Shown here in pieces: positions 48,704 to 58,930 of a DNA stretch of 64,000 bases. The first letter of the stretch is position 1, and the number at the start of each line of letters is the position of its first letter. The stretch covers positions 1,721,001-1,785,000 of the forward strand of contig OX352764.1 of the NCBI GenBank assembly GCA_947095585.1. Reading direction: 5' to 3'. The notes beneath the pieces are model-generated. The model was not told where the DNA came from. It made no database searches and saw nothing but the letters and a program-made list of their open reading frames with translations. The translations under genes and the position numbers were made by a program. Source of the stretch: Nephrocerus scutellatus (Eukaryota > Arthropoda > Insecta > Diptera > Pipunculidae).

Positions 48704-48816
48704 TTCTTGAATCTTGAATCTTGAATCTTGAATCTTGAATCTTGAATCTTGAATCTTGAATCTTGAATCTTGAATCTTGAATTTTGAATTTTGAATCTTG
48801 AATCTTGAATCTTGAA
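48704..48816 (+). repeat. Tandem heptamer (TTGAATC)n, about 16 units
   Basis: Uninterrupted TTGAATC units with two TTGAATT variants near 48780-48790. It produces a long IQDSRFK-type open frame on the minus strand that has no coding meaning. Confidence 0.95.
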
Positions 48817-50849
48817 CACCTCCAGTTACTTAGGCAATCTTTGTTCCTTTTCGAACTTATTAACTACTCTCGCCAAAAGTTGCGGGCCGAAAAAATGCTG
48901 TTGCTGCACTTATTAACTCCGCTTCCATTGAAAGCAACTGAATGGTGCTCCTAATTAGCACAGACGTATCCTTTTATTAATAACGACAAGCCATGTATTT
49001 AAGTCTATGATCCTTATCATCTGCAGTGCAATTAGTGCGCCTCTGTTAGTCGACGACTAAGAAGTGCTTACAGCTCCAAGGAGTGTTAATCCTCGAGCTA
49101 TTCATTGCGCACAATTCCGCATGGAGAACGACGACTATGCGATAAAAACGACGCCTTCAAAAGTCATCATAATTTACGAAGGATAATAATCCTTGAGCTT
49201 ATAGTCGAAGAACTTCTGTTTTTCTTTTCGTCTGATGAAGGAGCAAAATCTTAAGTGGTTAGCAGCAGTTTGCCAGTAGACATGCCATGGAAAAGCGGCT
49301 CTTGAATTCAATTACGGCGCTCACTCAAGGCATCCTAATAATCTACCCGAAGTCGATTTTCTCCGGTGGGAGAGCCTGGTGTTTCTGCGGTTTATCGTCG
49401 TTGTAGTCACTGAGGCGAGAAACGAGCTGCCGCTTAATAGCTAAACAATTTTATTGCAGTGAATGCAGAGTCCTGTTAATGACCTCGCATCGACCGGCTT
49501 GCGGTCTCGCATTATGGCGAGCAATGATTCCTCGATGATGCTCAGCGTCGGATTTGCATTTGTTAATTAGAAAGGATTTCGCCTGATTGCCGATTAAACC
49601 CAAATGAATGAGGTTCAATTCGCATTCGCATACACTCGAGACTCGTATCTCAACTCAACAACACGCAAAGAAGTCTCAGTTGTGTGCTTTCTCCCGATTG
49701 GAGATTCCATCGAATGTATCTCCCCCCCCCCCCAATGATTACCGCATTAGAAAACAACTCAACTCCTTCAAGTATCCTTTTTATTTTGACTTTTTGTTTG
49801 CATTTGATGAGTCCTTAATTCGACAATGTCCGACTTTTGAAATGTTTTTGTTCGGCGCATCTTCTGACTGGGGGTTTGCCATGTGTAACTCTGTGAGTGT
49901 GAGTGAGCGCGTATATACAGCTTCCAGCTAAGTGAGTTTTCACAAAACCAGCAGATAAACCAGTTTGGTGGGATGGAGTTAAGTAATCTTTAAGTTGACT
50001 TTTGATGAGGGTCAAATGGGGAAACTTTTGCTAAAAGTGCTGCGTGCTGTCGACTACGACGACGATGACGGTCCGATATTTGTGTTAAACATCCATTCGA
50101 GCGGAGCTAAAATTTTGATCCTTTTGTAATTTCTCTCGATTGTTTTGGTTTTTCTTGACGTTGGCATTTTGGAAGGCAAAATTTGGTGCTGTACACACAG
50201 GAGTCTCTTCCAAATGAAATAGGAAATAAGAGAAGCGAATTGTTCCGTTTACGTCATTCAAAAATCAGGACGATTAAAAGTTGAAAATGAGTTTTTAGAT
50301 TGTTGGTACTTGTAAGTTTCCCATTTAGTTGATACTTGATGCACGGCAAGAAAAGTGGCCCATACATTTGCCACCTTATAGTCAAAAATTTTTATTTCTT
50401 CTACACAGATTATCCTTACACTGCTGCAGAACTTATCACTAACAACTAAAAAGCAACGTTCTTGTAACTCTAGTCATCTAAAGTTAATTTTCCGGACTAT
50501 GTTTAATTTTTGGAGTAAAAAAGCCCTTATATTTGTCTCTTGAACAATAAGTCTTAAAAACCATTCTTTGGTAAATATACGACTACGCTCATCACCTAAC
50601 AAAGGTTACAAAGATTACATTTAGTTTTCGTTTTTTGCGACTGTCCGGCTTTTCGTGGTTAATTCTGCTTACGCTGCTTCCTTTACCTCCTCAAACCAAG
50701 TGTAGAGCGGTATGTAATAAGTCATCTTCCAAAAATAAACTCCATGTGCCATCATGTACACACAAAGCAGACAAACCAGACAACCCAGTTTGACTACATA
50801 CTTGGCACACCAGTACATAATGATTTAAACTTATAGTCGGTTAATCTTA
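48817..50849. other. No gene recognised
   Basis: About 2.0 kb of unique-looking sequence. A C run of about 11 bases lies at 49723-49733. No domain or conserved element is visible. Confidence 0.4.
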
Positions 50850-51290
50850 CAGCCTGGATTGCATATTGCATCTACTCGACAGAATTCAGAACCGCGCGAT
50901 AAAACTTATTGGTGACGTAAATATCACGAAAGCAATGGAATCGCTTGAACATCGTAGGAATGTTTCCTGCTTGTCACTGTTGTATCGCTTTTTCCATAAG
51001 TGGTGTTTAAAAGAAATATCCAGATGCATACCGCCCATCCTCCAATCCAACCGAAATACCCGTGCCTCAACTCGAGCTCACGGATCTACCATTGGGCCTA
51101 TCTTCGGACGTACTAACCAATTCAGAGATTCCTTCTTTAGCCGCATAATATATATGTGGAATGAATTGCCCGACTGTGTTTCCGCATTTTTATGATCTGC
51201 AGTCATTTAAGACACACGTGCAAAGACATATCACCTTTTCCTCTTCTTAATTTTCGAACGCTCACGCTGTGCTAATAAGGGTGCAAACCC
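50850..51290 (+). mobile_element. CR1-like LINE, C-terminal region and 3' end
   Basis: The frame at 50866-51195 encodes LLDRIQNRAIKLIGD, SLEHRRNVSCLSLLYRFFHK, IPPILQSNRNTRAS and FFSRIIYMWNELPDCV. This is the conserved C-terminal region found after the reverse transcriptase in CR1-type and related insect LINEs. One frameshift (about 51185) leads into LQSFKTHVQRHIT and a stop. The frame is otherwise intact over 109 codons, so this copy is younger or better preserved than most here. The reverse transcriptase is absent. Confidence 0.75.
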
Positions 51291-51299
51291 CTTGAGCGT

Positions 51300-51470
51300 G
51301 TAGAGTTTGAAGAAAATCGGTTTAAATTTTAAAAAATTTATATGGGCACCCCTCGGCCTTGAGGCCCCAAATTTTAATAAAAAGTTTTGCCACCGGAAAT
51401 AAACATGTGTGCAAAATTGCAATAAAATCGGGCTTAGGATAGTGGGTTAAAAAGAACAGCATAGGCTGTG
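51300..51470 (+). repeat. Dispersed AT-rich repeat (copy 2)
   Basis: Counterpart of 16740-16915. It shows GAAAATCGGTTTAAATTTTA, TTTATATGG, ACATGTGTGCAAAATTGC, AATAAAATCGGG and GTGGGTTAAAAAGAAC in the same order. It lies directly after the CR1-like 3' end and could in part be its 3' untranslated region, although copy 1 has no such element beside it. Confidence 0.5.
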
Positions 51471-51569
51471 TCAGAGACACGGCCGTAGGTTTTGATCGTG
51501 ACTACATCTGCCCGGGACGAAAGAAAAACAAAAACAAAGATCTTCTTGTCAGTTGAACCGATATGGTAT

Positions 51570-52310
51570 AGTTTCCAAAATTCCAGATCCTAACAACCAT
51601 ATCACAGAATTTCCATAAGAACAAGTCTTAAAGTCGCATCTTAGTCCAACATACCGAATTTCTTACGAATCGCTTGAGAAATTGTTTTGTTTCAGTAATT
51701 CGAGACCATAATTATCGTATTCCAGAATTTCGATAGGAAGAAGTCTTACAGTCGCATCTTAGTCTTACATTCCGAATTTCATGCGAATCGCTTGAGAAAT
51801 GTCTTAGTTCTCAATATAGTGACATTTAACAGTGTCTCACTTAACAGTGGTACTTAACAGTATACAATAACAGTCACTTATCAGTGTGTCATAACAGTGT
51901 GTCACTTAACATTTTACTTTCTAAACATGCACCCCCTTGTAGTGAGACGTCGTCACGTCAAAATTAATCACAATATCTTACCAGCTCACTTAATAGTGTC
52001 TCACTTAACAGTGGTGCTTAACAGTGTACCATAACATTCACTTAACAGTGTGTCATAACAGTGTCTCACTTAACATTTTACTTTCTAAACATGCACCCCC
52101 TTGTAGTGAGACGTCGTCACGTCAAAATTAATCACAAGATCTTACCAGCTCACTTAATAGTGTCTCACTTAACAGTGGTACTTAACAGTGTACCATAACA
52201 TTCACTTATCAGTGTGTCATAACAGTGTCTCACTTAACATTTTACTTTCTAAACATGCACCCCCTTGTAGTGAGACATCGTCACGTCCAAATTGATCACA
52301 AGATCTGACC
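51570..52310 (-). repeat. Dispersed element carrying a 15 bp minisatellite (copy 2, inverted)
   Basis: Reverse-complement counterpart of 4395-5090. Here the minisatellite (AACAGTGTCTCACTTAACAG on the plus strand) sits in about three copies of a 164 bp higher-order unit. Each unit includes AAACATGCACCCCCTTGTAG (at 51923, 52087 and 52251) and AGTGAGACGTCGTCACGTC. The right-hand flank of copy 1 is represented twice (about 51580-51690 and 51705-51805, both with CGAATCGCTTGAGAAAT). The two loci have therefore amplified different parts of the same element. Confidence 0.8.
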
Positions 52311-52374
52311 AGACAGCCACCGGCATTCGAAATTAATAACGAGAATTAGACATACGTGGAACGTAGGGATAACA

Positions 52375-52540
52375 AACAATAACATCAAGTGTCCCCATTC
52401 TTGATTTCGAGACTTTGGCCATATAGAAGGCTATATCGAAATCCGGTAAATTCGACAGGGTGGGATTTTCCTTGCTTTACGCACTGACTTTCGACTTCAG
52501 GACTCTGGCGGGTCTTACTGGACTCCATCCTCAACAAGTT
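52375..52540 (-). repeat. Dispersed relative of the 217 bp array
   Basis: On the minus strand it contains CCCGCCAGAGTCCTGAAGT, identical to 19 bp at the left edge of the 12110 array, and, about 95 bp further on, AGTCTCGAAATCAAGAA, close to AGTCTCAAAATCAAGAA of the 217 bp units. It is a single-copy relative rather than an array. Confidence 0.6.
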
Positions 52541-53155
52541 CGATCTCTTACAGCGCCCAGCTAAGGAGTGAGCAGTAAAAGATGTGCTGCTTTCGGCCAA
52601 ATCCAGTAAGACAGATATGATTATCTTTTTCTGGTTAAGTAACTAATTCTCAGCAGCAGTTCTATGAACTTCTATCAACCATTTAGCAGCTTGAGCTCGC
52701 CGGTCCCTTCTCACCCACTTCGTTACACTTCCACTTACAATATAATGCGACTGTATCTTTAATGTGCTCACTGTACCACAGTTTATCATAAACTGACATC
52801 TGACTTGTATCAATTTTGATCAAATTTCCTGCGAATACCATTTTTTTTTCTAGATATCTTACCTTTAAGTCCCATTGCGATTTATCAAGTGTTTCTGTTT
52901 CACTTGTATCGTGAGAAGGACTACATGTTCTGAAGGACGCTGAAACTGTTCTATAAAAATGATCACTCTGTCCATTTTGAAACAACCCGTCGCTTAATTG
53001 AATATCTTAAGAAGTGGGAAAATTCTAGATGCAAACCATGTGTAGTAAAAACGTCAGACGCTCCACTGCATTCCTTACAACCCATGTACCCCCAGTAATG
53101 GGTGAATTCCTTCATCAAAAAGTAAAACAACTCACTAATAGTTTGCCACTCAGGG
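52541..53155. other. No gene recognised
   Basis: About 600 bp downstream of the Tmtc2-like gene. Frames on both strands at 52683-53090 show no domain I recognise. Confidence 0.4.
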
Positions 53156-53985
53156 TTTATTTTTATTTTATTTGAATTTCTTTTCTGTCCTCCACTTCAT
53201 ACATATGTATAATATGTATATATATACATATAAGTTTTTATGTATTCGATTGTATGAATTTCTCTCTATTAATATATAATACTCATCTCATCTTTCATTG
53301 TCTGTCCTTTATTTAAATCAATGTCATAGTTTCAATATTTACATTTTAATGTACAATAACTGGTGTTAGTGTTAGTGTGAGTATGCGTGTGTTTGTGTAT
53401 ATTTTTACAGTTTTGTATTAGTTGTGTATGTTGTCTTTTTAATTCCACTAAATAGTTGTTTTGTTTTTTGGTTTTTGTCTAATTCCGAGCTGCATTCCAC
53501 TTGAATTTTGTTTTAATTGCAATGTTGTTGTGCGCACAACAACCACTCGGGCTGCCAGCATGTGTTGCTGTATATCTGCGAATATGCAGCTTTTGGTCGA
53601 TCGGTCGACAAATCGTCCTTGACAACAGTCTGTCCGTCTGTCTGTCAGATGAAATGCAATTTAGTTACGAGTAGTTTTGTGTATATCGCTAATTGCGCGC
53701 GTGTGAGTGTATATACCATATACTCCATATATATATATGTATGTATTATAAAAATAATAATGCTGATTGATATAGGTAACTATTTGAGATTTATATATAT
53801 AACGTTTACCCCCATCTTTAACTTTAATAGATACTTTCCTTTTTTTATTAGTAATTTATTTGATTTGTGTTGGTTGTTGTTCTTGTTGTTGTGATTCTGC
53901 TGTGCTGAATGTGACTAGCGTTTTGAGGGGGTTTGGTGGTTGGGGATTGTTGGTTAGGTCGGGATTGGGGAGTTATTCGTAATTA
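53156..53985 (-). other. Probable 3' untranslated region of the Tmtc2-like gene
   Basis: Between the stop codon at 53986-53988 and a cluster of AATAAA signals on the minus strand (reverse complement of TTTATT at 53156-53161, with more within the next 15 bp). The region is AT-rich with TA-rich microsatellite stretches (53210-53240, 53715-53760) and lacks long frames on the minus strand. The extent is inferred from the poly(A) signals only. Confidence 0.5.
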
Positions 53986-54162
53986 TTATTTGATTTCGGT
54001 TATGCCTAACTTAGCAAGGTTTCCCAGGGTGGTCGGATCACCCGGTTGCAGTCTTAAAGCTTCTTTATAACTAGCCGCGGCGTTGCTTGTGCGTCCTAAT
54101 AAGTGCAAAATGGCTCCTAGGTTCGTGTGTGCACGCGCATCATCTGGTCGCAAGGTTACAGC
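53986..54162 (-). CDS. Tmtc2: Tmtc2-like terminal exon with stop codon
   Basis: 177 bp. The acceptor CAATTTGCAG precedes 54162. It encodes 58 residues from AVTLRPDDARAHTNLGAILH to NLAKLGITEIK and a TAA stop at 53988-53986. It holds the final TPR and a short C-terminal tail. Confidence 0.88.
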   Translation of the reverse strand, partial: AVTLRPDDARAHTNLGAILHLLGRTSNAAASYKEALRLQPGDPTTLGNLAKLGITEIK

Positions 54163-55199
54163 CTGCAAATTGAGTCGAATGATTATCGCCTACATCCAGC
54201 GCTTTGACGCTACGACGACAACTTACCTTTCTGTACCAATCTTCGGCCTGGACTTTTCTGTCCAATAGCCTAAGGGCTGTTGCAGCTGCCACCACCAATG
54301 AGTAGTCATCAGGTGAAAGTTCAGCGGCGCTAAGTCGATACTGAAGTGCTTCCTCTAAGCGCGACTGTCCAGTCAGGAATTCAGCTGCACGTTGGTGAGG
54401 AGGAGAGAGTTCATTTTTCAATCAAATTTCAATCAAACATCCCGCCTCAAACTTACCGTAATGATGGTACACACTCGCCTGCTGGGGAGCCAGTTGCAAT
54501 GCCCTCTTGAACCACAGCTCTGCCTCGGACGCCCTACTGCTCTGTTGCGAAAATAAAGAGGAAGTAGAAAAAGGATTTTTCTATGCTGACGATGCTCAAC
54601 TTACATTCCGCGCCAGAGTTATCCCATAGGAGAGATGCGATGCTACGTGGTCCGGCTGAATCTCCAGTGCGGCTCGATGGTGCTTCTCGGCCTCATCCCA
54701 CTGCTGCAGTCGACCAAATACATCACCAATTCGGTGGTAGAGCACCTCCCGCTGATAGTACGTCGACGGCAGTGAGTGCAGCGCCTCCCTGTAGACGGCC
54801 AGAGCTCGCTGCAGCTTTCCCTGCTCTGCGTACAGACTGCCAAGCTGCAGGTACGATGACATGCGAGCGTTCTCATGCTCTGTCCGATCTCTCACGCCGG
54901 TGCCATCGGTCTTCGTTCCCTCCTGCAGTACCCTCGCTGCGTCCTGGCATTTCCCCAGCGCTATCAATGATGCACCTAAATTAAGGTAGGCGACTGCGTT
55001 GTCCATAGCGGAGCAGCAATAAAGGGACACAAAAAGTCATCATCATAAGAGATTAGGTAGCTGGTAAAAATGGTGCCAACGAGTGCACTTATCACAGGAC
55101 AGCGCTTAATTACCTGCGAGATTCGGTCGAAACTGTATCGCTCGTTGAAAGTTCTCCACGGCTGCTTTGAAGTTCTGTTGGTTCTGGTGCAGGATACCC
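53986..55199 (-). CDS. Tmtc2: Tmtc2-like protein O-mannosyltransferase, C-terminal TPR part (partial gene)
   Basis: TMTC proteins are ER membrane O-mannosyltransferases with an N-terminal multi-pass part and C-terminal TPR repeats facing the lumen; in vertebrates TMTC1-4 modify cadherins. Coding order on the minus strand is 55199-55114, 54993-54605, 54541-54457, 54384-54227, 54162-53986. All introns (120, 63, 72 and 64 bp) are GT-AG and every join keeps frame, giving about 297 residues and a stop. I see five or six TPR units, for example NFKAAVENFQRAIQFRPNLA, AYLNLGASLIALGKCQDAAR, SYLQLGSLYAEQGKLQRALA, HRIGDVFGRLQQWDEAEKHH and AHTNLGAILHLLGRTSNAAA. The last unit, with NLGAILHL, closely resembles the end of human TMTC2, which is why I choose TMTC2 over other TPR proteins. 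The first exon seen starts mid-codon after a splice acceptor, so roughly the N-terminal two thirds lie beyond a large intron. No premature stop is present. Confidence 0.88.
54227..54384 (-). CDS. Tmtc2: Tmtc2-like exon (second from the end)
   Basis: 158 bp. The acceptor is CACCAACGTGCAG and the donor GTAAGT. It encodes EFLTGQSRLEEALQYRLSAA through QAEDWYRK, ending exactly on a codon border. The pattern fits a TPR followed by a linker helix. Confidence 0.88.
54457..54541 (-). CDS. Tmtc2: Tmtc2-like exon (third from the end)
   Basis: 85 bp. The acceptor is TTTTCGCAACAG and the donor GTAAGT. It encodes SSRASEAELWFKRALQLAPQ and QASVYHHY and is too short to stand out as an open frame. It was found by joining the flanking exons in frame: the preceding exon ends on a codon border, and this one leaves with the first base of an alanine codon completed by the next exon. 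Confidence 0.87.
54605..54993 (-). CDS. Tmtc2: Tmtc2-like exon (fourth from the end)
   Basis: 389 bp, the largest exon seen. The acceptor is ACAACGCAG and the donor GTAAGT. It completes a valine codon and then encodes 129 residues with three TPR-like units and a hydrophilic insert (GTKTDGTGVRDRTEHENAR) at the place where TMTC2 proteins carry a similar insert. An alternative in-exon ATG at 55030 belongs to the intron and is not a start. Confidence 0.88.
55114..55199 (-). CDS. Tmtc2: Tmtc2-like exon (fifth from the end)
   Basis: 86 bp. The acceptor CTTTTCTAG precedes 55199 and the donor GTAATT follows 55114. It encodes GILHQNQQNFKAAVENFQRA and IQFRPNLA, one TPR unit, entering with the last base of a codon and leaving with the first base of the next. 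The preceding exon is not in the window. Confidence 0.85.
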
Positions 55200-56127
55200 C
55201 TAGAAAAGAAAAGGCGAAAACACACGAATCAAAGTCATTACTTCCTGATGGGTAATTCGCGATCGGCGTTCATCCGCTTTGAGCACACAATGGAAGGCAC
55301 ATAGCAGAGCAAGAAGGACCAGAGATTAATCTTCCATGCACACTCAAAAGTAATAGAGTTGATGGAAGGTGGGAGAAGGTATAACCGTGAAACACCCTGC
55401 ACCGCAAATAAAGTGACTTTTCGTGTCCTGCGGTTTTCGCCATTTGATTTTGTCGTTTAATGTGGGGTGTGGGGGCAAAAATGAAAAAGTCAAACTTGGA
55501 GCAGCGATGCTTCTCAAAGGGATACAAAAACGACATTTCGAAAATCGGTAGAAGTGGTTCTTGCAGTTTAGCTCTCGAAGGTGGTGGAAATATTTTTTCT
55601 AGTCACAGAATTGTGCCTCTCTATCTGTCTCCTCCACGTTAATTCCGCCATTGACACCGCAGACAAATGAAGCAAAGGTAACCCGAACTTCCTTCTGAGT
55701 GTGTGCTTTCAGTTCAATAAACGCTTCTGGTTCGGCAAAATAGCGCCTCCTCCCAGCATTGAATAAAAAATCAAATTATCCAGTTCAGTGATTATCCTCT
55801 GTTTTGTGACTGTTTGACTAGTTGGCGGCATTAAACGAGAAACTGAGATCTGCTGCTATCAGGTGGGTGATGGGTCGTGATTGGTACATTGTTGTTCCTT
55901 TTTTTGTAGGTAACCACAACTTCAACTATGATGATGGTCCTGTGTTTTAGAGAAGTTATGAGGGGAGGATCTGCTGATTATTGATAGACTAGAAAGCCGG
56001 TCATTGGTTGGCGAATAGCGAAACAGTAAGTAATGGTAAGAAATAAACTCCTTATCGCAATGTTACAGCATTGTTCAAAAGAAGAAGAGGCCAAGTGTGT
56101 GTTTGACTACTTTGTCTTTGTACTTTG
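55200..56127 (-). other. Intron sequence of the Tmtc2-like gene
   Basis: Upstream of the first exon seen. No TPR-coding exon with a fitting donor phase was found between here and the right edge, so this is the start of an intron of at least 8.8 kb. No other feature is supported in this 900 bp part. Confidence 0.5.
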
Positions 56128-57408
56128 TATTCAGTGAGTTGCCTAAATCATACAGACCTATAAGTCTAACATCATTTGTCCTCAAAACTATGGAGACACT
56201 CATTGATGTGCACATTAGAGGATGGCTAGATATGTCTACCCCTCAGCACTCAAGTCAGTTTGCATACAGGAAAATCAAAAGCAAAGAAGCTGCCCTTAAC
56301 TACCTTGTAAAGAAGATAGACGACATTTTTTTTACAAGGAAGTGACTCGGTTTGCTTTCTTAGACATTGAGTGCGCATTCGGTAACACTGGCTAGGACTA
56401 AATAGCAAGAGCAATCAGTAGCAGAAGTATCGAAGACTCGACCAAGCAATGGATAATGGCTATGCTTGAAAGTCGAGACATATCTTCGTCCTCATGAGGA
56501 GAGTTTTTGTCTGTGACCGCAGCTTAGTGTTGTCCCCAAGGAGGAGTCATGTCCCCACTTCTGTGGTCACTAGTTATCGTAACTCTTCTAGACGATCTAC
56601 AGAGATTAGGCTACATCGCCATTGGTTATGCGGATGACTTGGCGATTTTTATTTGTGGTAAATACAATACGACCATTACTTGTGTTGTGCAAGGTGCTTT
56701 ACTAAAAGTTGTAGACTGGTACAACGGAAAAAAAGGATTATCCATCAATCCTTGCAAACTCGTTCGAGAGCCTTTCACAAAGAGAAGACTGGTCAATCTA
56801 GCACCTATCACTATTAAAGACACCACTTTAGTTTTATCAGTTAGAATACAGGTGCAGTGCTGGTGACCATGAGGGACACCTAAAAATAGTTGACTCAATT
56901 CCCCAAAGACTCTATCTCCGACTCTATAGTACTGTTTCGGCAGGTTATTTGAGGTAGAAATGTGGGACCATACAAACTAAGGGTCTTTCGGCACTTGGCG
57001 CTAGAGGTCTTGTCTGGTTCACAGATGGATAGAAGATGGAAATTGGTGTTGGAGCTGGTGTCTTTAGACCCAACACCAAAGTCTCGGTATCAATGGGAAT
57101 GAGTCCCAGGGTTTTTCAGGCTGAACCATCTATACCATCGAGATCTGCGTTAGAATATATAACTTTTCAGATAGCCAGGCAACACTTAAAGCGCTGTTGT
57201 CCAACTGAATGGACTCTTTATCAGTTAAAAGGTGCTACGATGCACTACAATCTCTTAACAGACATAACAGCGTAAAACTCGGTTAGGTTTCTGGTCATCA
57301 AGGAATTGTAGGCTAAGAATCTGTAGATGAATTAGCTATGGCTGGCTCAGAATCTGCGTCCATAGGGTCTGAACCTTACTGTGCTGTCAACTGGGCTGCC
57401 GGCAGAGC
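56128..57408 (+). mobile_element. Group Q LINE inside the Tmtc2-like intron, 5' part
   Basis: Encodes, in order, SELPKSYRPISLTSFVLKTM and DVHIRGWLDMSTPQHSSQFA at 56130-56270; FLDIECAFGNTG at 56359-56394; CPQGGVMSPLLWSLVIVTLL at 56532-56590; the intact catalytic GYADDLAIFICGKYN at 56625-56670; KGLSINPCKLVREPFTKRRL at 56734-56793. The thumb and connection are then deleted at about 56860, and RNase H pieces continue at 57000-57400 (GLVWFTDG-like, IYNFSDSQATLKALLSN-like) to VNWAAGRAL at about 57400. Group P sequence interrupts it there. It lies antisense to the host gene. Confidence 0.8.
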
Positions 57409-58650
57409 GCTGCCGAGTTATCAGTAAGGCACCATAACACCTTAAAAGAATTACTGCAAAATGCTCTCAAAAAGCTTACAAATTGGACATATCGCTGTGG
57501 CTTAGAAGTAAACCCACACAAAACTGAACTTGTCCTCTTTAATAGGAAAAACAAAATCCCACATGTTGACCGTCCTTCTATTAAAGGTACAAGCGTAACA
57601 TTCTCCCATAAATCCAAGTATTTGGGTTTTATTTTGGATAGAAAGATAAGCTGGAAACCTAACATACAGTTCGTAAAGCCACATAGAACACATAGCCACA
57701 GACAACATAGATTTCACCACTACACAACTTCAATAAAACTACTCAGGTCACCTTTCCCTCTAGATCACTCTTGGTGGAAGGCACGTACCTTGAAGATGAA
57801 CACATTCATTTTACACAGACGGGGCTAAAACTGCTGACGGAGGATGAGGTGTTTTCTCAAAAAAGCTAAACCTTAGCCTCTCTCTCTTTCCGTCTTCCTA
57901 ATAACTGTAGTATTGTCCAGGCTGAGATTATGACGATAGTTAAGCCTTATCTTGGCTAAAAAGTAAAGTCATATCCGTATATTCTCGGATAGCCAACCGC
58001 TGAAATCCTTTGGAAACAGTATCTACAAATTCATCCTTAGCAAATCATCTAAGTATAAGGGAGATGGCAGAGCAGTTTTATATCCACCTGTGTTCGGTGC
58101 CGGGGCATAGAGACATTCCGGGAAACTTTATGGATGACGAACTCACCAAACAAGGAACTACACTACCAATCTTACCAAAAGATGGTTCTCTAGGCATACC
58201 AATCGCTACATGCAAACTCATGTTAAAGCGATATGCTATTGACAAAGCGAATCGTAGGTGGTCAAGCGGTACATCTTGCATAGCGACAAAGCAGATCTGG
58301 CCCAAGCTGGTTCCGAAACGGTGCTATTGTAGATGTATCATTACGGGACACTGTCTTATAGGCAAGCATGCAGCAAGACTCCGAGTTTTATCGAATGACT
58401 TCTGACAAAGGTGCATAGATGAAGAGGAGGAGGAGACCATTATCCATATTCTCTGTACTTGTCCAGCCCTTTCCCAGGAATGTAACCTCCACTAATGATC
58501 TTATCAACGCTGATATCAGCAGTCTCCTTAGCTTCATACGAAGCTCTAAGTGGTTCAACGAGTATGTGGATGGAAACTTTCCTGATCCGTGTGGTATCAC
58601 AATGGACCATTGTGTGTCGGTTTTACTGACATCCACCTTAACCTAACCTA
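57409..58650 (+). mobile_element. Group P LINE, probably nested in the group Q copy
   Basis: Starts inside the reverse transcriptase (TLKELLQNALKKLTNWTYRC, GLEVNPHKTELVLFNRKNKI, KYLGFILDRKISWKPNI at 57605-57665). After a deletion it continues with RNase H pieces at 57700-58200 (FYIHLCSVPGHRDIPGNFMD, DELTKQGTTLPILPKDG) and the C-terminal region (GTSCIATKQIWPKLVPKR, ITGHCLIGKHAARLRVLSND, a frameshifted CIDEEEETI). The 3' untranslated motif ATCACAATGGACC is at 58597. It ends in CCACCTTAACCTAACCTAAC, the family tail, at 58634-58653. Confidence 0.8.
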
Positions 58651-58930
58651 ACCGAAACTGCGTATAAAATGGCAAGGGTTGGCTGCCGCCTTTCAGGGCT
58701 CGGAGACATTCTTTTGTGGTTATGCCACAAACCAAATTAGCTTCTGGAAAAGACACCTTTGTCAATACTACTGCAAGAGTATCACAGGGCTTATACAATC
58801 CAACAGACTAGTGAAGCCAAAGTCCTCTCTTTGAGTAAGGAAAGCCTAAGGATTCTACTGGGGTTTCTTATTTGCCATTGGTTCTTCAGAAAGAAGGTAG
58901 GGATATGGGTTTGTTGTTATGAAGAGAGAT
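58651..58930 (+). mobile_element. Group Q LINE, 3' part resuming after the nested copy
   Basis: Encodes ETFFCGYATNQISFWKRHLC, then KSITGLIQSNRLVKPKSSL and SKESLRILLGFLICHWFF in shifting frames. This matches the order seen in the group Q fragment at 30775-31250 (LIQSQRLV, GFLRCHW), so it is the expected continuation of the copy that stops at 57408. Its end is not defined. Confidence 0.6.
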
